From Bernardetia sp. (GTDB taxonomy: Bacteria > Bacteroidota > Bacteroidia > Cytophagales > Bernardetiaceae): 64,000 nt of DNA. The notes below the pieces were generated by a model, which did no database searches, was not told the origin of the DNA, and saw nothing but the letters and a program-made list of their open reading frames with translations. This document shows, in pieces, positions 18,487 to 26,954 of this stretch (within the stretch, counting starts at the first letter, position 1; every line of letters begins with the position of its first letter). A program made the position numbers and the translations under genes. The DNA lies in NCBI GenBank assembly GCA_020630575.1, contig JAHDBD010000004.1:62001-126000 (forward strand). The letters run 5' to 3'.

Positions 18487-19302
18487 ATGAAAAAGACCAT
18501 TTTAATTACAGGTGCATCAACAGGAATTGGAAGAGAAGCAGTTCTTTATTTTGCCGAAAAAGGCTGGAATGTAGCAGCAACAATGCGTACACCTTCAAAA
18601 GAAACAGAATTACAAAAAAACTCTTCCATAAAACTCTATGAGTTAGATGTGACCAAAAATGAAACTATCGAAACTGCTTTAGCCTCAGCAAAAAAAGATT
18701 TTGGTAGAATGGATGTCGTGGTAAATAATGCAGGTTTTGGTGCAGACGGAGTTTTTGAATCGATGAGCGATGAATTTATTGAAAGTCAGTTTAATACCAA
18801 TGTTTTTGGATTGATGCGAGTTACTCGTGAGGCTATAAAATTGATGCGTGAGCAAAATGGAGGTAAAATTATTCAGATTGCTAGTGTGGGTGGACGTGTT
18901 GCTTTTCCATTGTATAGCATTTACCACGCTACAAAATGGGCTGTTGAAGGGTTTACAGAATCGCTTCAATATGAAGTTGCACAGTTTAATATTCAACTCA
19001 AAATTATTGAACCAGGTGCAATAAAGACCGATTTTTATGGTCGTAGCCGAGCTTTTAGTACGCCAGATTATACAGATGCGTATGACAATTTTGTCGAAAA
19101 ATGTGAAAAAGTAAGTCAAGATGCAGGCGATAAAGGTGCAGATTCGATAGAAGTAGCCAAAATAATTTTTAAAGCTGCCAATAGCAATTCTAATAAAATG
19201 CGTTATCCAATCGCTTATCCTGCTAACATACTTTTACCTGCAAAAAGATTACTTCCAGAAACTGCTTTTTATTCGCTTGTAAAATCTTCTTATAAAATTT
19301 AA
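18487..19302 (+). CDS. Short-chain dehydrogenase/reductase
   Basis: A 271-residue classical SDR oxidoreductase using NAD(P)H. The N-terminal cofactor loop is TGASTGIG, then NNAGFGADG, the catalytic Ser in ASVGGRVAFPLYS, and YHATK (Tyr and Lys of the active site). The start is the ATG at 18487 (MKKTILITGAS). A longer open frame from 18403 runs through a hairpin repeat and an operator and is not credible. It probably forms a regulon with the TetR gene. The substrate cannot be read from the sequence. Confidence 0.9.
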   Translation: MKKTILITGASTGIGREAVLYFAEKGWNVAATMRTPSKETELQKNSSIKLYELDVTKNETIETALASAKKDFGRMDVVVNNAGFGADGVFESMSDEFIESQFNTNVFGLMRVTREAIKLMREQNGGKIIQIASVGGRVAFPLYSIYHATKWAVEGFTESLQYEVAQFNIQLKIIEPGAIKTDFYGRSRAFSTPDYTDAYDNFVEKCEKVSQDAGDKGADSIEVAKIIFKAANSNSNKMRYPIAYPANILLPAKRLLPETAFYSLVKSSYKI

Positions 19303-19310
19303 TTCTTCTT

Positions 19311-19514
19311 GAAGCTAAAAATGAAAAAGGAGAAATCTCAAAAGTGGAAATTATAGGTTCAGAAGCCTATTTATTTACAGTTCAAGCTCTGCTTTTTATT
19401 ATTAAAGTGATGCAAGAGAAAAAAGATTTTCCTGTTGGTTTTCACACTCCTGTAACTGCATTTGGAATCAAAATACTTCAAAAAATTCCGTCTCTTCAAA
19501 TCAAAATTATTTAA
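19311..19514 (+). pseudogene. C-terminal remnant of a saccharopine-dehydrogenase-like oxidoreductase
   Basis: An open frame of 67 codons ending TAA at 19512-19514, with no usable start near its beginning. It encodes ...SEAYLFTVQALLFIIK and FHTPVTAFGIKILQKI, resembling the C-terminal 'TPA.ALG..L...L' end of saccharopine dehydrogenase/trans-acting enoyl reductase family proteins. The first 300 or so residues of such a protein are absent. It begins just past the SDR stop, so an earlier gene was probably deleted down to this tail. The family call is tentative; the absence of a start is seen directly. Confidence 0.5.
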
Positions 19515-19529
19515 TTTCCTACCACCTGC

Positions 19530-19563
19530 CTTTGTTAGTGTTTTAGCGCAGCGACACCAACAA
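19530..19563. repeat. Degenerate GTTGGTG-family hairpin
   Basis: TTTGTTAGTGT...ACACCAACAAA with a loop of about 12 bases and one mismatch in the stem. It lies in the short gap before the next gene. Confidence 0.45.
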
Positions 19564-19580
19564 ATACATAATTCAAAAAA

Positions 19581-20090
19581 ATGACACCTTTTATTCAAGA
19601 ATATTTTAATGCCGAACGCTTCGAAAGTTTATTTTTTGTAGCTGTGGGAATTGTGGTGACACTCATTTCAGTCTATTTCGTATTTGTACTCAAAAAGCCA
19701 TTTTTTTATGGAATGGCAATTTCTCTTATTTTTGTGGCTCTAATCCAACTTGTTGTTGGTACGACTGTTTTTTTTCGTTCTCCAAAAGACATAATAAAAG
19801 TAGAAAATATTCTCAAAAATGAACCCTCCAAAATCAAAACAGAAGAAATTCCACGTATGGAAGTTGTGATGAAAAACTTTATTATCTACCGTTATGTAGA
19901 AATAGGATTGACTATTTTAGGAATTATCCTTTATTTCACTTTTTCTACTCAGACTTTTACAACAAGTCTTTTGAAAGGTTTAGGATTGGGTTTGGCAATT
20001 CAGGCAATTTTAATGTTAAGTTTGGATTTCTTTGCAGAGAAAAGAGGACATGAATATTTAGAATATCTTATTCAATTAGACAAAAATTAA
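19581..20090 (+). CDS. Small integral membrane protein, unknown function
   Basis: A 169-residue protein with four predicted membrane helices at about 16-36, 42-64, 105-124 and 128-150, in two hairpins. The loop between helices 2 and 3 is charged and carries the motif KNEPSKIKTEEIPRME. No catalytic motif is visible. It lies 17 bases upstream of bioD on the same strand, so the two are probably co-transcribed. I do not recognise the family. Confidence 0.75.
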   Translation: MTPFIQEYFNAERFESLFFVAVGIVVTLISVYFVFVLKKPFFYGMAISLIFVALIQLVVGTTVFFRSPKDIIKVENILKNEPSKIKTEEIPRMEVVMKNFIIYRYVEIGLTILGIILYFTFSTQTFTTSLLKGLGLGLAIQAILMLSLDFFAEKRGHEYLEYLIQLDKN

Positions 20091-20107
20091 AACCTATTTG
20101 AAATTTT

Positions 20108-20746
20108 ATGCAACATCAATATTTTATTTCTGCCATCGGAACAGATAGTGGAAAAACATTCGTTAGTGCAATTTTGGTAGAGGCACTAAAGGCTCATTAT
20201 TGGAAACCCATACAGGCAGGTTTACCAAAAGATACAGACCAAGTAAAAAATCTAGTTTCGAATACAGAGAGTATTTTTTTGAAAGAACGTTTTTGTCTTA
20301 CAGCTCCTATGTCGCCTCATGCAGCTGCCAAAATTGATAATATAAACATTAATCTCTCAGATTTTGAATTGCCAAAAGAAAGTCAGGATAAAAGTTTGAT
20401 TGTTGAAGGTGCAGGAGGATTGTTTGTTCCAATTAATTACGGACAAAATGGAAAAGCTGATTATGTAATTGATATAATAGAAAAATTAAATTTACCTCTT
20501 ATTTTGGTATGTAATCTTTATTTGGGAAGTATCAATCATACTATTTTGAGCTTAGAATCTATCAAAAACAGAAATATCAAGTTAAAAGGAATTATTTTTA
20601 ATGGAGAATCTAATACAGAATCAGAACATATTATCGAAAATTATATTCTTCATCAATTAGATTCTAAAGTTCTTTTAAGAATAAAACAAGAAACGGAAAT
20701 TACGAAGGAAACAGTAAAAAAATATGCACAACAAATTGGATGGTAA
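20108..20746 (+). CDS. bioD: ATP-dependent dethiobiotin synthetase
   Basis: Penultimate biotin-synthesis enzyme: it closes the ureido ring of diaminopelargonic acid with CO2 and ATP. The 212 residues include the shortened P-loop IGTDSGKTF (10-18), KPIQAG, the second motif VEGAGGLFVPIN, and a C-terminal LKGIIFNG. bioA, bioB and bioF are not in the window. The preceding small membrane gene is 17 bases away. Confidence 0.92.
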   Translation: MQHQYFISAIGTDSGKTFVSAILVEALKAHYWKPIQAGLPKDTDQVKNLVSNTESIFLKERFCLTAPMSPHAAAKIDNININLSDFELPKESQDKSLIVEGAGGLFVPINYGQNGKADYVIDIIEKLNLPLILVCNLYLGSINHTILSLESIKNRNIKLKGIIFNGESNTESEHIIENYILHQLDSKVLLRIKQETEITKETVKKYAQQIGW

Positions 20747-21160
20747 ATCTATATTTTTTTTCTATTCTGAAAAAATCACCTTTCTATTTTGAAAAAATAT
20801 TTTCTATGTGTTTATTTTTAAGAAAACAAAATATGCCTTTATAAGCTGTAAAAGCTATTTTTTAGTAGAATGAAATTATTTCTAACTATTTTTTGGCATT
20901 GGCAAGCCTATTGAAATATATAAGTCAAGTAAGTAAGTATAAAAGTAAAACAGGTTCTCAAAGTAACTGATTTGTAGGTTTAGATTTTAGAAGGAAATCA
21001 TAACAAGCAAAAATTTTTAACAGTAACTTTATTTTTTCAGAACCAGAAATAGAAAGTTAAAACAGAGTAATCAGTAGTTTGTCTCATTAGCTAATAATGA
21101 ATATTTTTTGCAACTGCTCATTTTTAAATTACTCAGTTATACTTTTAAAAGAAACAGATG

Positions 21161-21198
21161 AAAAATCCCTTTTTGTATAAAGAAGGGATTTTTTTTGT
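21161..21198 (+). terminator. Intrinsic terminator, plus strand
   Basis: AAAAATCCCTT (21161-21171) pairs with AAGGGATTTTT (21183-21193), followed by more T. Confidence 0.75.
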
Positions 21199-21225
21199 CT
21201 AAATTTTTCAAAAAATAAGCATCAA

Positions 21226-21267
21226 AAAACCGTTTTACTATTCTATAAGAGATAGTAAAACGGTTTT
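21226..21267 (-). terminator. Terminator of the M13 peptidase gene
   Basis: AAAACCGTTTTACTAT (21226-21241) pairs perfectly with 21252-21267 around a 10-base loop, 31 bases past the peptidase stop. Confidence 0.8.
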
Positions 21268-21297
21268 CTTATTTTGATAAAATCATTTAGCAAATTT

Positions 21298-23388
21298 CTA
21301 CCAAATAACGATTTGTTTTTCTCTACGCATTTTGTCACCTTCTTTTACATCAAAAGCTGTAAAGAATGGATCAAAATTACTTAAAGGTCCGTTTGCACGG
21401 AACATTCCTGGAGAGTGATAATCTGTTTCAATTCGGTTACGAAGTTCATCATCTGTGAAGTTTACACGCCAAATTTGCGCCCAACTTATAAAGAAACGTT
21501 GTTCTGGTGTAAATCCACTTTCATTTTCTGGCTTTCCATCTCTTGCCCACGCCTTTTGAAGTGCATCATAAGCAACAGCCATTCCACCCAAATCAGCAAT
21601 ATTTTCACCTAGAGTAGCATCTCCTTTTACGTTAATATCCTCTAAAACTTTGTATTCGCTGTATTGATTGATAAGTGAAGTAGTACGCTCCTTGAATTTT
21701 TCTTTGTCTGTATCTGTCCACCAGTTATTCATGTTTCCTTCTGCATCGTACTGACTTCCTTGGTCGTCAAAACCATGAGAAATTTCGTGTCCGATAACTG
21801 CACCAATTCCACCATAATTGACAGCATCATCAGCGTATTCACTAAAGAAAGGAGGTTGAAGGATTCCAGCAGGAAATACAATTTCGTTGCTTGTTGGATT
21901 GTAATACGCATTTACAGTTGAAGGTGTCATGTGCCATTCTTCCTTATCTACAGGGTGACCTACTTTTGCTAAATTATCTTTTAGCCACCAGTTGCTTGCA
22001 TTCATAAAGTTTTGAGCATAATTGTCTTCTGAAAGCTCAAGACCTTCATAAGTTTTCCACGTGTCAGGATAGCCAATTTTTGTAGTGATAGCAGAAAGTT
22101 TTGTAAGAGCTTGTTTCTTTGTGTCTTCTCCCATCCACTCTAAACTTTTAATGTGGTCTTCAAAACCTGCACGAACGTCTTTTATCATTATTTCAGCACG
22201 TTCTTTTGCTTTCGGACTAAATGCTTCTTTTACATAAAGCTGACCTAACGAATGACCTACACTTCTATCGATTACATTTAAAACAAGTTTCCAACGCTCT
22301 TGCATTTCATTTTGTCCACGCATTGTTTTGTTGTAAAAATCAAATGCTTCTTTCTCAAAAGCACTATTTAAGAAATTGGAAAAGCTACTTGCCAATTGAT
22401 ATTTTTGATAATCTTTAAGAGCATCTAAAGAATTACTCTTCAAAATTTTACTCAATCCTGTAAAGAATTCAGGTGTTCCTAAAATAACATTTTCTACACT
22501 TTCGATATTTTGAACTCCAACATCTGACAAATGCGCTTTCCAATCCACGTTTGGAGAAAGTTTTTGAAGTTCTGCAAAAGTCATTTTATTATAATTCTTT
22601 TCTGTATCTCTGCGTTCTGCTGGTGTACGAGAAACTTTAGCCAATGCTGTTTCGATAGCAACTACATGTTGCGCTTTTTTTGCTGCCGTTTCTTCATTTT
22701 CTCCCATCAAAACAAACATATTAGCAACATGCTTTTCAAAAGCATTGAGTTTTTCTTTTAGGTCTGCAACTTCATAATATGATTTTGGAAGAGAAGTTCC
22801 ACCTTGATTAAGATAAAGAGCATTTGTAGAGCTATTTTTCTCATCAGCAGTTACGTATATACTAAATAATCCACCTGCAACAGACTTTTGGTCTGCCGAA
22901 ACTTTCAGAAATTCTTCTAAAGTAGCTGCTTTATTGATTGCTTCTAAGTATATTTCCATAGGCTTTAAACCCATTTCTTCACGCTTTTCTTCGTTCATTC
23001 CACTTTTATAGAATGCTGCCACATGTCCTTCAGCAGAAGTAGGCGAAGCAGAAGTATTATTTGCTGCATTCTCTGCAACACGCTTCAAAATTTCTCTGTT
23101 TCTTTCCAATATTTCGCTAAAACTAGTCCAACGAGTTTCAGAAGCAGGAATAGGGTTGTTTTTCAACCAACTACCATTGACATACATAAAAAAGTCATCT
23201 TGAGGACGAACAGTTGTATCAAAGTTAGCCAAATCGATAGCTAAATAATCAGTTGGTTTTTTATCTGTTGCTACTTCTTCAGTTGCTTCCGTAGCTGTTG
23301 ATTTCTTAGGTTCATTGCAAGAAGTTAGACCTAATCCGATAGTCAGACCAAGCGTAACAGCTCCAATTTTGTAGATAGAATGTTTCAT
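21298..23388 (-). CDS. M13 family zinc metallopeptidase lipoprotein
   Basis: A neprilysin/PepO-type endopeptidase that cleaves peptides outside the cytoplasm. Signal peptide with lipobox (GLTSC, Cys at about 24), then a Thr/Glu linker. The 696 residues match the family. The N-terminal M13 domain starts at FDTTVRPQDDFFMYVNGSW. The zinc site is HEISH (His534-His538) with the third ligand Glu595 in ENIADLGG. The C-terminus ends in IVIW, close to the family's usual CxVW but with the Cys replaced. It is monocistronic with its own terminator. Confidence 0.94.
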   Translation of the reverse strand: MKHSIYKIGAVTLGLTIGLGLTSCNEPKKSTATEATEEVATDKKPTDYLAIDLANFDTTVRPQDDFFMYVNGSWLKNNPIPASETRWTSFSEILERNREILKRVAENAANNTSASPTSAEGHVAAFYKSGMNEEKREEMGLKPMEIYLEAINKAATLEEFLKVSADQKSVAGGLFSIYVTADEKNSSTNALYLNQGGTSLPKSYYEVADLKEKLNAFEKHVANMFVLMGENEETAAKKAQHVVAIETALAKVSRTPAERRDTEKNYNKMTFAELQKLSPNVDWKAHLSDVGVQNIESVENVILGTPEFFTGLSKILKSNSLDALKDYQKYQLASSFSNFLNSAFEKEAFDFYNKTMRGQNEMQERWKLVLNVIDRSVGHSLGQLYVKEAFSPKAKERAEIMIKDVRAGFEDHIKSLEWMGEDTKKQALTKLSAITTKIGYPDTWKTYEGLELSEDNYAQNFMNASNWWLKDNLAKVGHPVDKEEWHMTPSTVNAYYNPTSNEIVFPAGILQPPFFSEYADDAVNYGGIGAVIGHEISHGFDDQGSQYDAEGNMNNWWTDTDKEKFKERTTSLINQYSEYKVLEDINVKGDATLGENIADLGGMAVAYDALQKAWARDGKPENESGFTPEQRFFISWAQIWRVNFTDDELRNRIETDYHSPGMFRANGPLSNFDPFFTAFDVKEGDKMRREKQIVIW

Positions 23389-23584
23389 AAATTTGAAATA
23401 GGGATAAAATAAAATGTGTGTGTATGTCTAGTTTAAGTTATATATCATAGCAAGATACATAATTCATAAATTCACCAAAAAATAGCGATGAAGTTTTAAA
23501 GATTATTAGTAAAATAAAGCAATTCCTTTTATCTTTTTATAGAAAAAAAATAGAAATTTAGTTTTTTTTAAGAATAACTATACT

Positions 23585-24472
23585 CTATAAAGTAAATAAT
23601 TTTAGAAATTTTGGAGGCAATTTATCTTCTATATAAATCTTTTCTTTTGTAAATGGATGAATAAATTCTAAGGAATAAGCATGTAGATAAATTCCTTTTC
23701 CATTCAGAATTAGATTTTCAATTCCATATTCTTTGTCTCCCAAAATTGGATTTCCTCTACTTGAAAGATGGATTCTGAGTTGATGTCTTCTTCCTGTTTT
23801 GGGTTCTAGTTTTACCAAATTCAGAAAATCAAATCGCTGAGAAATTACAGATTCTATAACCTGATAGGTTGATTGTGATTCTTTTTCATCCACTTCTGTG
23901 TTTATTATTCCATGCTTTTCTTTCATTTTTCCAATCGCAACAGCATAGTAGTTTTTTTGAATTTCTTTATCTTCAAATAATTTATTCAAAACACGAATGC
24001 TACTAGCCGTTTTTCCGACAAGCAAAACTCCTGTTGTTCCATAGTCTAAACGATGAACAGGTTGAGGAATGGTAGCATCATCCAGATTACTGTTTTTTAA
24101 GTTTTGAGGTAACGCATTTGCAATCGTTTTAAAGCTATTTCCACTTACCAAAATACCAGCAGGTTTATGAATGATTGCCAAATATTCGTCTTCAAACAAA
24201 ACCTTGAGAGGAAAAATAAATTCTCTTTTTGGTTTTTCTTCTTTTGGGAGCGATAAAATAATAGTTTCCCCACCAGTTATGAAAGTAGCCGTCGTGGCAG
24301 GTTTATTATTGACTGTAATATAATTTTTTTTCAACGCTTTTTTGAAAGCTGATTTGGTAGGAATGAGTGCAAAAATACCTACTCCATATTCTTGAAGACG
24401 AATAGGAGAAGTTAATTTTTGTGGAACAGTATGTTTTTCGGTAGTGTAGATTGTAACTATGTCTTTTTCCAA
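23585..24472 (-). CDS. RluA family pseudouridine synthase
   Basis: Isomerises uridine to pseudouridine in rRNA or tRNA. The 295 residues include an S4-like N-terminal RNA-binding segment (about 28-75, FKKALKKNYITVNNKPA) and the RluA catalytic domain. The active-site motif reads HRLDYGTTG with Asp143, slightly unlike the usual HRLDRDTSG. LEPKTGRRHQLRIHL and GDKEYG follow. Which RNA site it modifies cannot be told from sequence alone. Confidence 0.9.
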   Translation of the reverse strand: MEKDIVTIYTTEKHTVPQKLTSPIRLQEYGVGIFALIPTKSAFKKALKKNYITVNNKPATTATFITGGETIILSLPKEEKPKREFIFPLKVLFEDEYLAIIHKPAGILVSGNSFKTIANALPQNLKNSNLDDATIPQPVHRLDYGTTGVLLVGKTASSIRVLNKLFEDKEIQKNYYAVAIGKMKEKHGIINTEVDEKESQSTYQVIESVISQRFDFLNLVKLEPKTGRRHQLRIHLSSRGNPILGDKEYGIENLILNGKGIYLHAYSLEFIHPFTKEKIYIEDKLPPKFLKLFTL

Positions 24473-24627
24473 TAAGTTTTAAAAGAACAAAGGTAATTAA
24501 AGAAATGACTTTTAGATTGATTTTATAGTCTATGTTCACTGAAAAGAAAGTGTAGATTATAGCATACGCATTTTTTTTATAATAAATCAATATTTTAACA
24601 AAAAATTATCTAAATTTTAAAAATCTA

Positions 24628-24658
24628 TTTGTGTTTTTTAAATAAATAATTACCTTGT
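24628..24658 (+). promoter_or_regulatory. Probable promoter of the double-Gly peptide gene
   Basis: TTTG (24628-24631), 19 bases, TACCTTGT (24651-24658). The -7 box is one T short of TAnnTTTG, so this is a weaker match. Confidence 0.45.
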
Positions 24659-24720
24659 AACAGATTGGCTTAAAAAAATAAAATTATTTTAATTATAATC
24701 AATTTAACTTATCATTCTTC

Positions 24721-24954
24721 ATGAAAAATTTAAAGAATTTCAAAAAGTTTGCTATTTCTCAGAAAACAGCTTCAATCGTTTCTGGTGGAAAAGATACTCC
24801 AAACGAGGTTAATGGAGCTTGGGGTGGATCAGGCACTAGATATTGTTGCATGGACTGTCAGTCTCTTATTTGTGGAACGAATGCTAAAAGTGTTCACATA
24901 CAATGTTTGGATGCACAAGCACCAAATCGTGCTATTGTAGTTGCGTGTAGTTAA
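24721..24954 (+). CDS. Putative double-glycine-leader Cys-rich peptide precursor
   Basis: A 77-residue peptide. The leader (1-23) is MKNLKNFKKF followed by AISQKTASIVSGG, which resembles the leaders of Bacteroidota natural-product/bacteriocin precursors that a C39 peptidase-type exporter cuts after the Gly-Gly. The 54-residue core has six Cys (42, 43, 46, 51, 62, 76) including a CCxxC motif, enough for three disulfides or other cross-links. It is acid/base balanced and Gly-rich near its start. It stands alone with a promoter upstream and hairpins downstream. No modifying enzyme, C39 transporter or immunity gene is recognisable next to it, so maturation would depend on genes elsewhere. The leader similarity is my own pattern recognition, not a database hit. 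Confidence 0.6.
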   Translation: MKNLKNFKKFAISQKTASIVSGGKDTPNEVNGAWGGSGTRYCCMDCQSLICGTNAKSVHIQCLDAQAPNRAIVVACS

Positions 24955-25015
24955 AAAGATAACTTCTATTGTATTCTATTATTATTTGCTGTAATGTAGA
25001 ATATATTTGTAAGTA

Positions 25016-25060
25016 TTTTTGATAAAAAACATTTGGTTTTATCAAAAATCAAATGTTTTT
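25016..25060 (+). terminator. Two mutually exclusive hairpins after the peptide gene
   Basis: TTTTTGATAAAA (25016-25027) pairs with TTTTATCAAAAA (25037-25048), while AAAAACATTTG (25025-25035) pairs with CAAATGTTTTT (25050-25060). The two stems interlock, so they are alternatives or form a pseudoknot. The second ends in a T tract and can act as a terminator. Confidence 0.6.
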
Positions 25061-25086
25061 CATTAACTAACCTTGTTTTTATAAAA

Positions 25087-25656
25087 ATGGATGCTCAAAA
25101 AATTTTTATTGTAATAGCTCTTTTGTTTACTTGGCTCTTTTCCATATCTTTTAGTTTTGCACAAGAAGATAGTTTGCAGAGGAATAGACCGTATGGAGTA
25201 GTAAATAGAAATTACTCTTCATTAAATTACATTTCTCTTCGTTTTGGAACAGGATTACAAAAAGACTTTTATTCAGAAGCAGGTGTAGCTTTTCAGATGC
25301 GAAACTTTGGTTGTACAGGTTATTTTAGTCGTTCTTATTATACTGCTTTAGAAGTTATTCCTAATTTTCAATTGAATGAGAGTCAATCCAGAAATGTCTA
25401 TGGAATAAAGACAGGAGTAGAAGTAAATGCTATGTTACTAGCTCTAGCATTAGAAGCAAAATATCAAACGGATTTTTCCAAAAATGCTTTTGTAGTTACT
25501 CCAAAAGTAGGTCTAGGAATGTTTGGAGATGTGCTGTTATATTATGGCTATAATTTTTCTACTCGTCGGAACAAAGAACGAGTATTTCCATTTATCTCAA
25601 ATCATCAATTTTCTTTGATTTTTAATATTCACGAAGATTTTCTCAGAATTCGCTAA
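25087..25656 (+). CDS. Secreted or outer-membrane protein, unknown function
   Basis: A 189-residue protein with a clear signal peptide (MDAQKIFIVIALLFTWLFSI to ...SFAQ, cleavage about 26). The mature part has alternating hydrophobic residues and Gly/aromatic strands (NYISLRFGTG, YYTALEVIPNF, VTPKVGLGMFGDVLLYYGY), consistent with a small beta-barrel. I start at the ATG at 25087; a longer frame from 25033 begins inside a terminator hairpin. It is the nearest downstream neighbour of the Cys-rich peptide gene, but a functional link is not shown. Confidence 0.7.
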   Translation: MDAQKIFIVIALLFTWLFSISFSFAQEDSLQRNRPYGVVNRNYSSLNYISLRFGTGLQKDFYSEAGVAFQMRNFGCTGYFSRSYYTALEVIPNFQLNESQSRNVYGIKTGVEVNAMLLALALEAKYQTDFSKNAFVVTPKVGLGMFGDVLLYYGYNFSTRRNKERVFPFISNHQFSLIFNIHEDFLRIR

Positions 25657-25758
25657 CCTTAATTTTAGTTATTTATAGTTTAGCTTTTGTTTTACTTCGT
25701 TTGGGCTTGCTTACCTTTGTGGATAATTTATACAGAAAATCTACAAAAAATATATTCT

Positions 25759-26697
25759 TTGGAAAATTCTACTCCTTCTTCTTCCGTTTCTACTTCAAAA
25801 ATTGATAGTTTATTTGCAAAAATTGGCATTTCAAAAGGTATCATATATATGCTTTTTGCTATTTTTTGTTTTGCTATTATGAATTTGATAGTAAAAATGT
25901 TACCTCATATTCCTGCAATGGAAATTATACTTTTTCGTTCTTCTGTTTCCTTTGTGATTTGTGTAGTTGGACTCAAAATGCAAAAAGTAAAAGGATTAGG
26001 CACAAATAAAAAAATTCTTTTTTTGCGTGGTCTTTTTGGTGGAATGGCTCTTTTTCTATTCTTTACCACAATTCAAAATATTCCTCTTGCTTCTGCAATT
26101 ACGTTACATTATTTATCTCCAATTTTTACGGCAATTATTGCGTGGCTTATTTTGGGAGAGCGTTTAGTGCCTCTTCAATGGTTATTTTTCTTGATTTCTT
26201 TTATTGGTGTAACGATGGTAAAAGGTTTTGATGAGCGTGTCGATACAATTTATTTTGTGATGGCAATTGCAGCAGCTTTTCTTGCTGGTTGTGCATATAA
26301 TTGTATCAGAAAACTCAAAACTTCGGAACATCCTCTTATGGTAATTCTTTATTTTCCACTTGTAACGCTGCCTATCGCTAGTTTGTATTGTATTTTTTAT
26401 GAATGGACAATGCCTGTGGGAATAGATTGGTTATATTTGCTTTTGATAGGAATTTTGACACAAATTGCACAATTATATATGACAAAAGCCTATCAAGTTG
26501 AAGAAGCTGCAAAAGTTGCAAGTGTGAGCTATACAGGCATAGTGTATGCACTTGGTTTTGGTTTTTTATTTTTTCACGAGGTCTTTAATATCTATGTTGC
26601 TATCGGAATTGGTCTTATGCTGCTGGGAGTAATTTTGAATGTTACTTTTAAGAAGAAAGAAATAATAGAATTAGATGATAAAATTTTGGATAGGTAA
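25759..26697 (+). CDS. EamA family (DMT) transporter
   Basis: An inner-membrane transporter of the drug/metabolite superfamily with ten predicted helices in two EamA repeats (about 35-165 and 175-300 counting from this start). The first repeat has IPAMEIILFRSS and the end-of-repeat motif GERLVPLQW; the second has EEAAKVASVSYTGIVYA. The start is uncertain: there is no ATG before the first helix. I prefer the TTG at 25759 (312 residues). A TTG at 25687 would add a hydrophobic N-terminal segment. The substrate is unknown. Confidence 0.85.
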   Translation: MENSTPSSSVSTSKIDSLFAKIGISKGIIYMLFAIFCFAIMNLIVKMLPHIPAMEIILFRSSVSFVICVVGLKMQKVKGLGTNKKILFLRGLFGGMALFLFFTTIQNIPLASAITLHYLSPIFTAIIAWLILGERLVPLQWLFFLISFIGVTMVKGFDERVDTIYFVMAIAAAFLAGCAYNCIRKLKTSEHPLMVILYFPLVTLPIASLYCIFYEWTMPVGIDWLYLLLIGILTQIAQLYMTKAYQVEEAAKVASVSYTGIVYALGFGFLFFHEVFNIYVAIGIGLMLLGVILNVTFKKKEIIELDDKILDR

Positions 26698-26700
26698 ATC

Positions 26701-26937
26701 TTATTCTAGCATATCATCTTCATACTCAATCATAAAAATATTACACCAATCTTGTGTATATTTTCCACAAGGGCAAACAAAACCTTCATTTGTGGCGATT
26801 AATCTCCCTCCATAGGGTATTCTGTTACAATATGCCCCCATACAGGTATAAGGATGAAAAGCATTAGATTCTTGGAATTTGTTTATTCGCTCTACTTGCT
26901 CATTTGTAAAAGGAGCTTTTACTCTGTCTTGATCCAT
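26701..26937 (-). CDS. Small Cys-rich zinc-binding-type protein
   Basis: A 78-residue protein. After KAPFTNEQVERINKFQE comes FHPYTCMGAYC, then a second knuckle VCPCGKYTQDWC, so four or more Cys with His could bind zinc. A similar pattern (FHPxTC...CPxCxYTQDW) recurs in small uncharacterised bacterial proteins. The ATG at 26937 is preferred; a GTG at 26955 overlaps the stop of the upstream ATPase gene. It is almost certainly co-transcribed with that ATPase and may be its partner. Confidence 0.7.
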   Translation of the reverse strand: MDQDRVKAPFTNEQVERINKFQESNAFHPYTCMGAYCNRIPYGGRLIATNEGFVCPCGKYTQDWCNIFMIEYEDDMLE

Positions 26938-26954
26938 AATATTATTATTTTTCA

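Larger units (their letters stand above)
20747..21297. other. 551-base gap after bioD with two terminators
   Basis: No protein gene is seen. A strong plus-strand terminator lies 415 bases after bioD (21161-21198), far beyond its stop, so a long 3' UTR or an unannotated small RNA is possible. A second hairpin (21226-21267) belongs to the peptidase on the other strand. Confidence 0.45.

Noticed and set aside
24749..24940. 63-codon frame overlapping the Cys-rich peptide gene in another frame
   Set aside because: The main frame has the double-Gly leader and ordered Cys; this one has neither.
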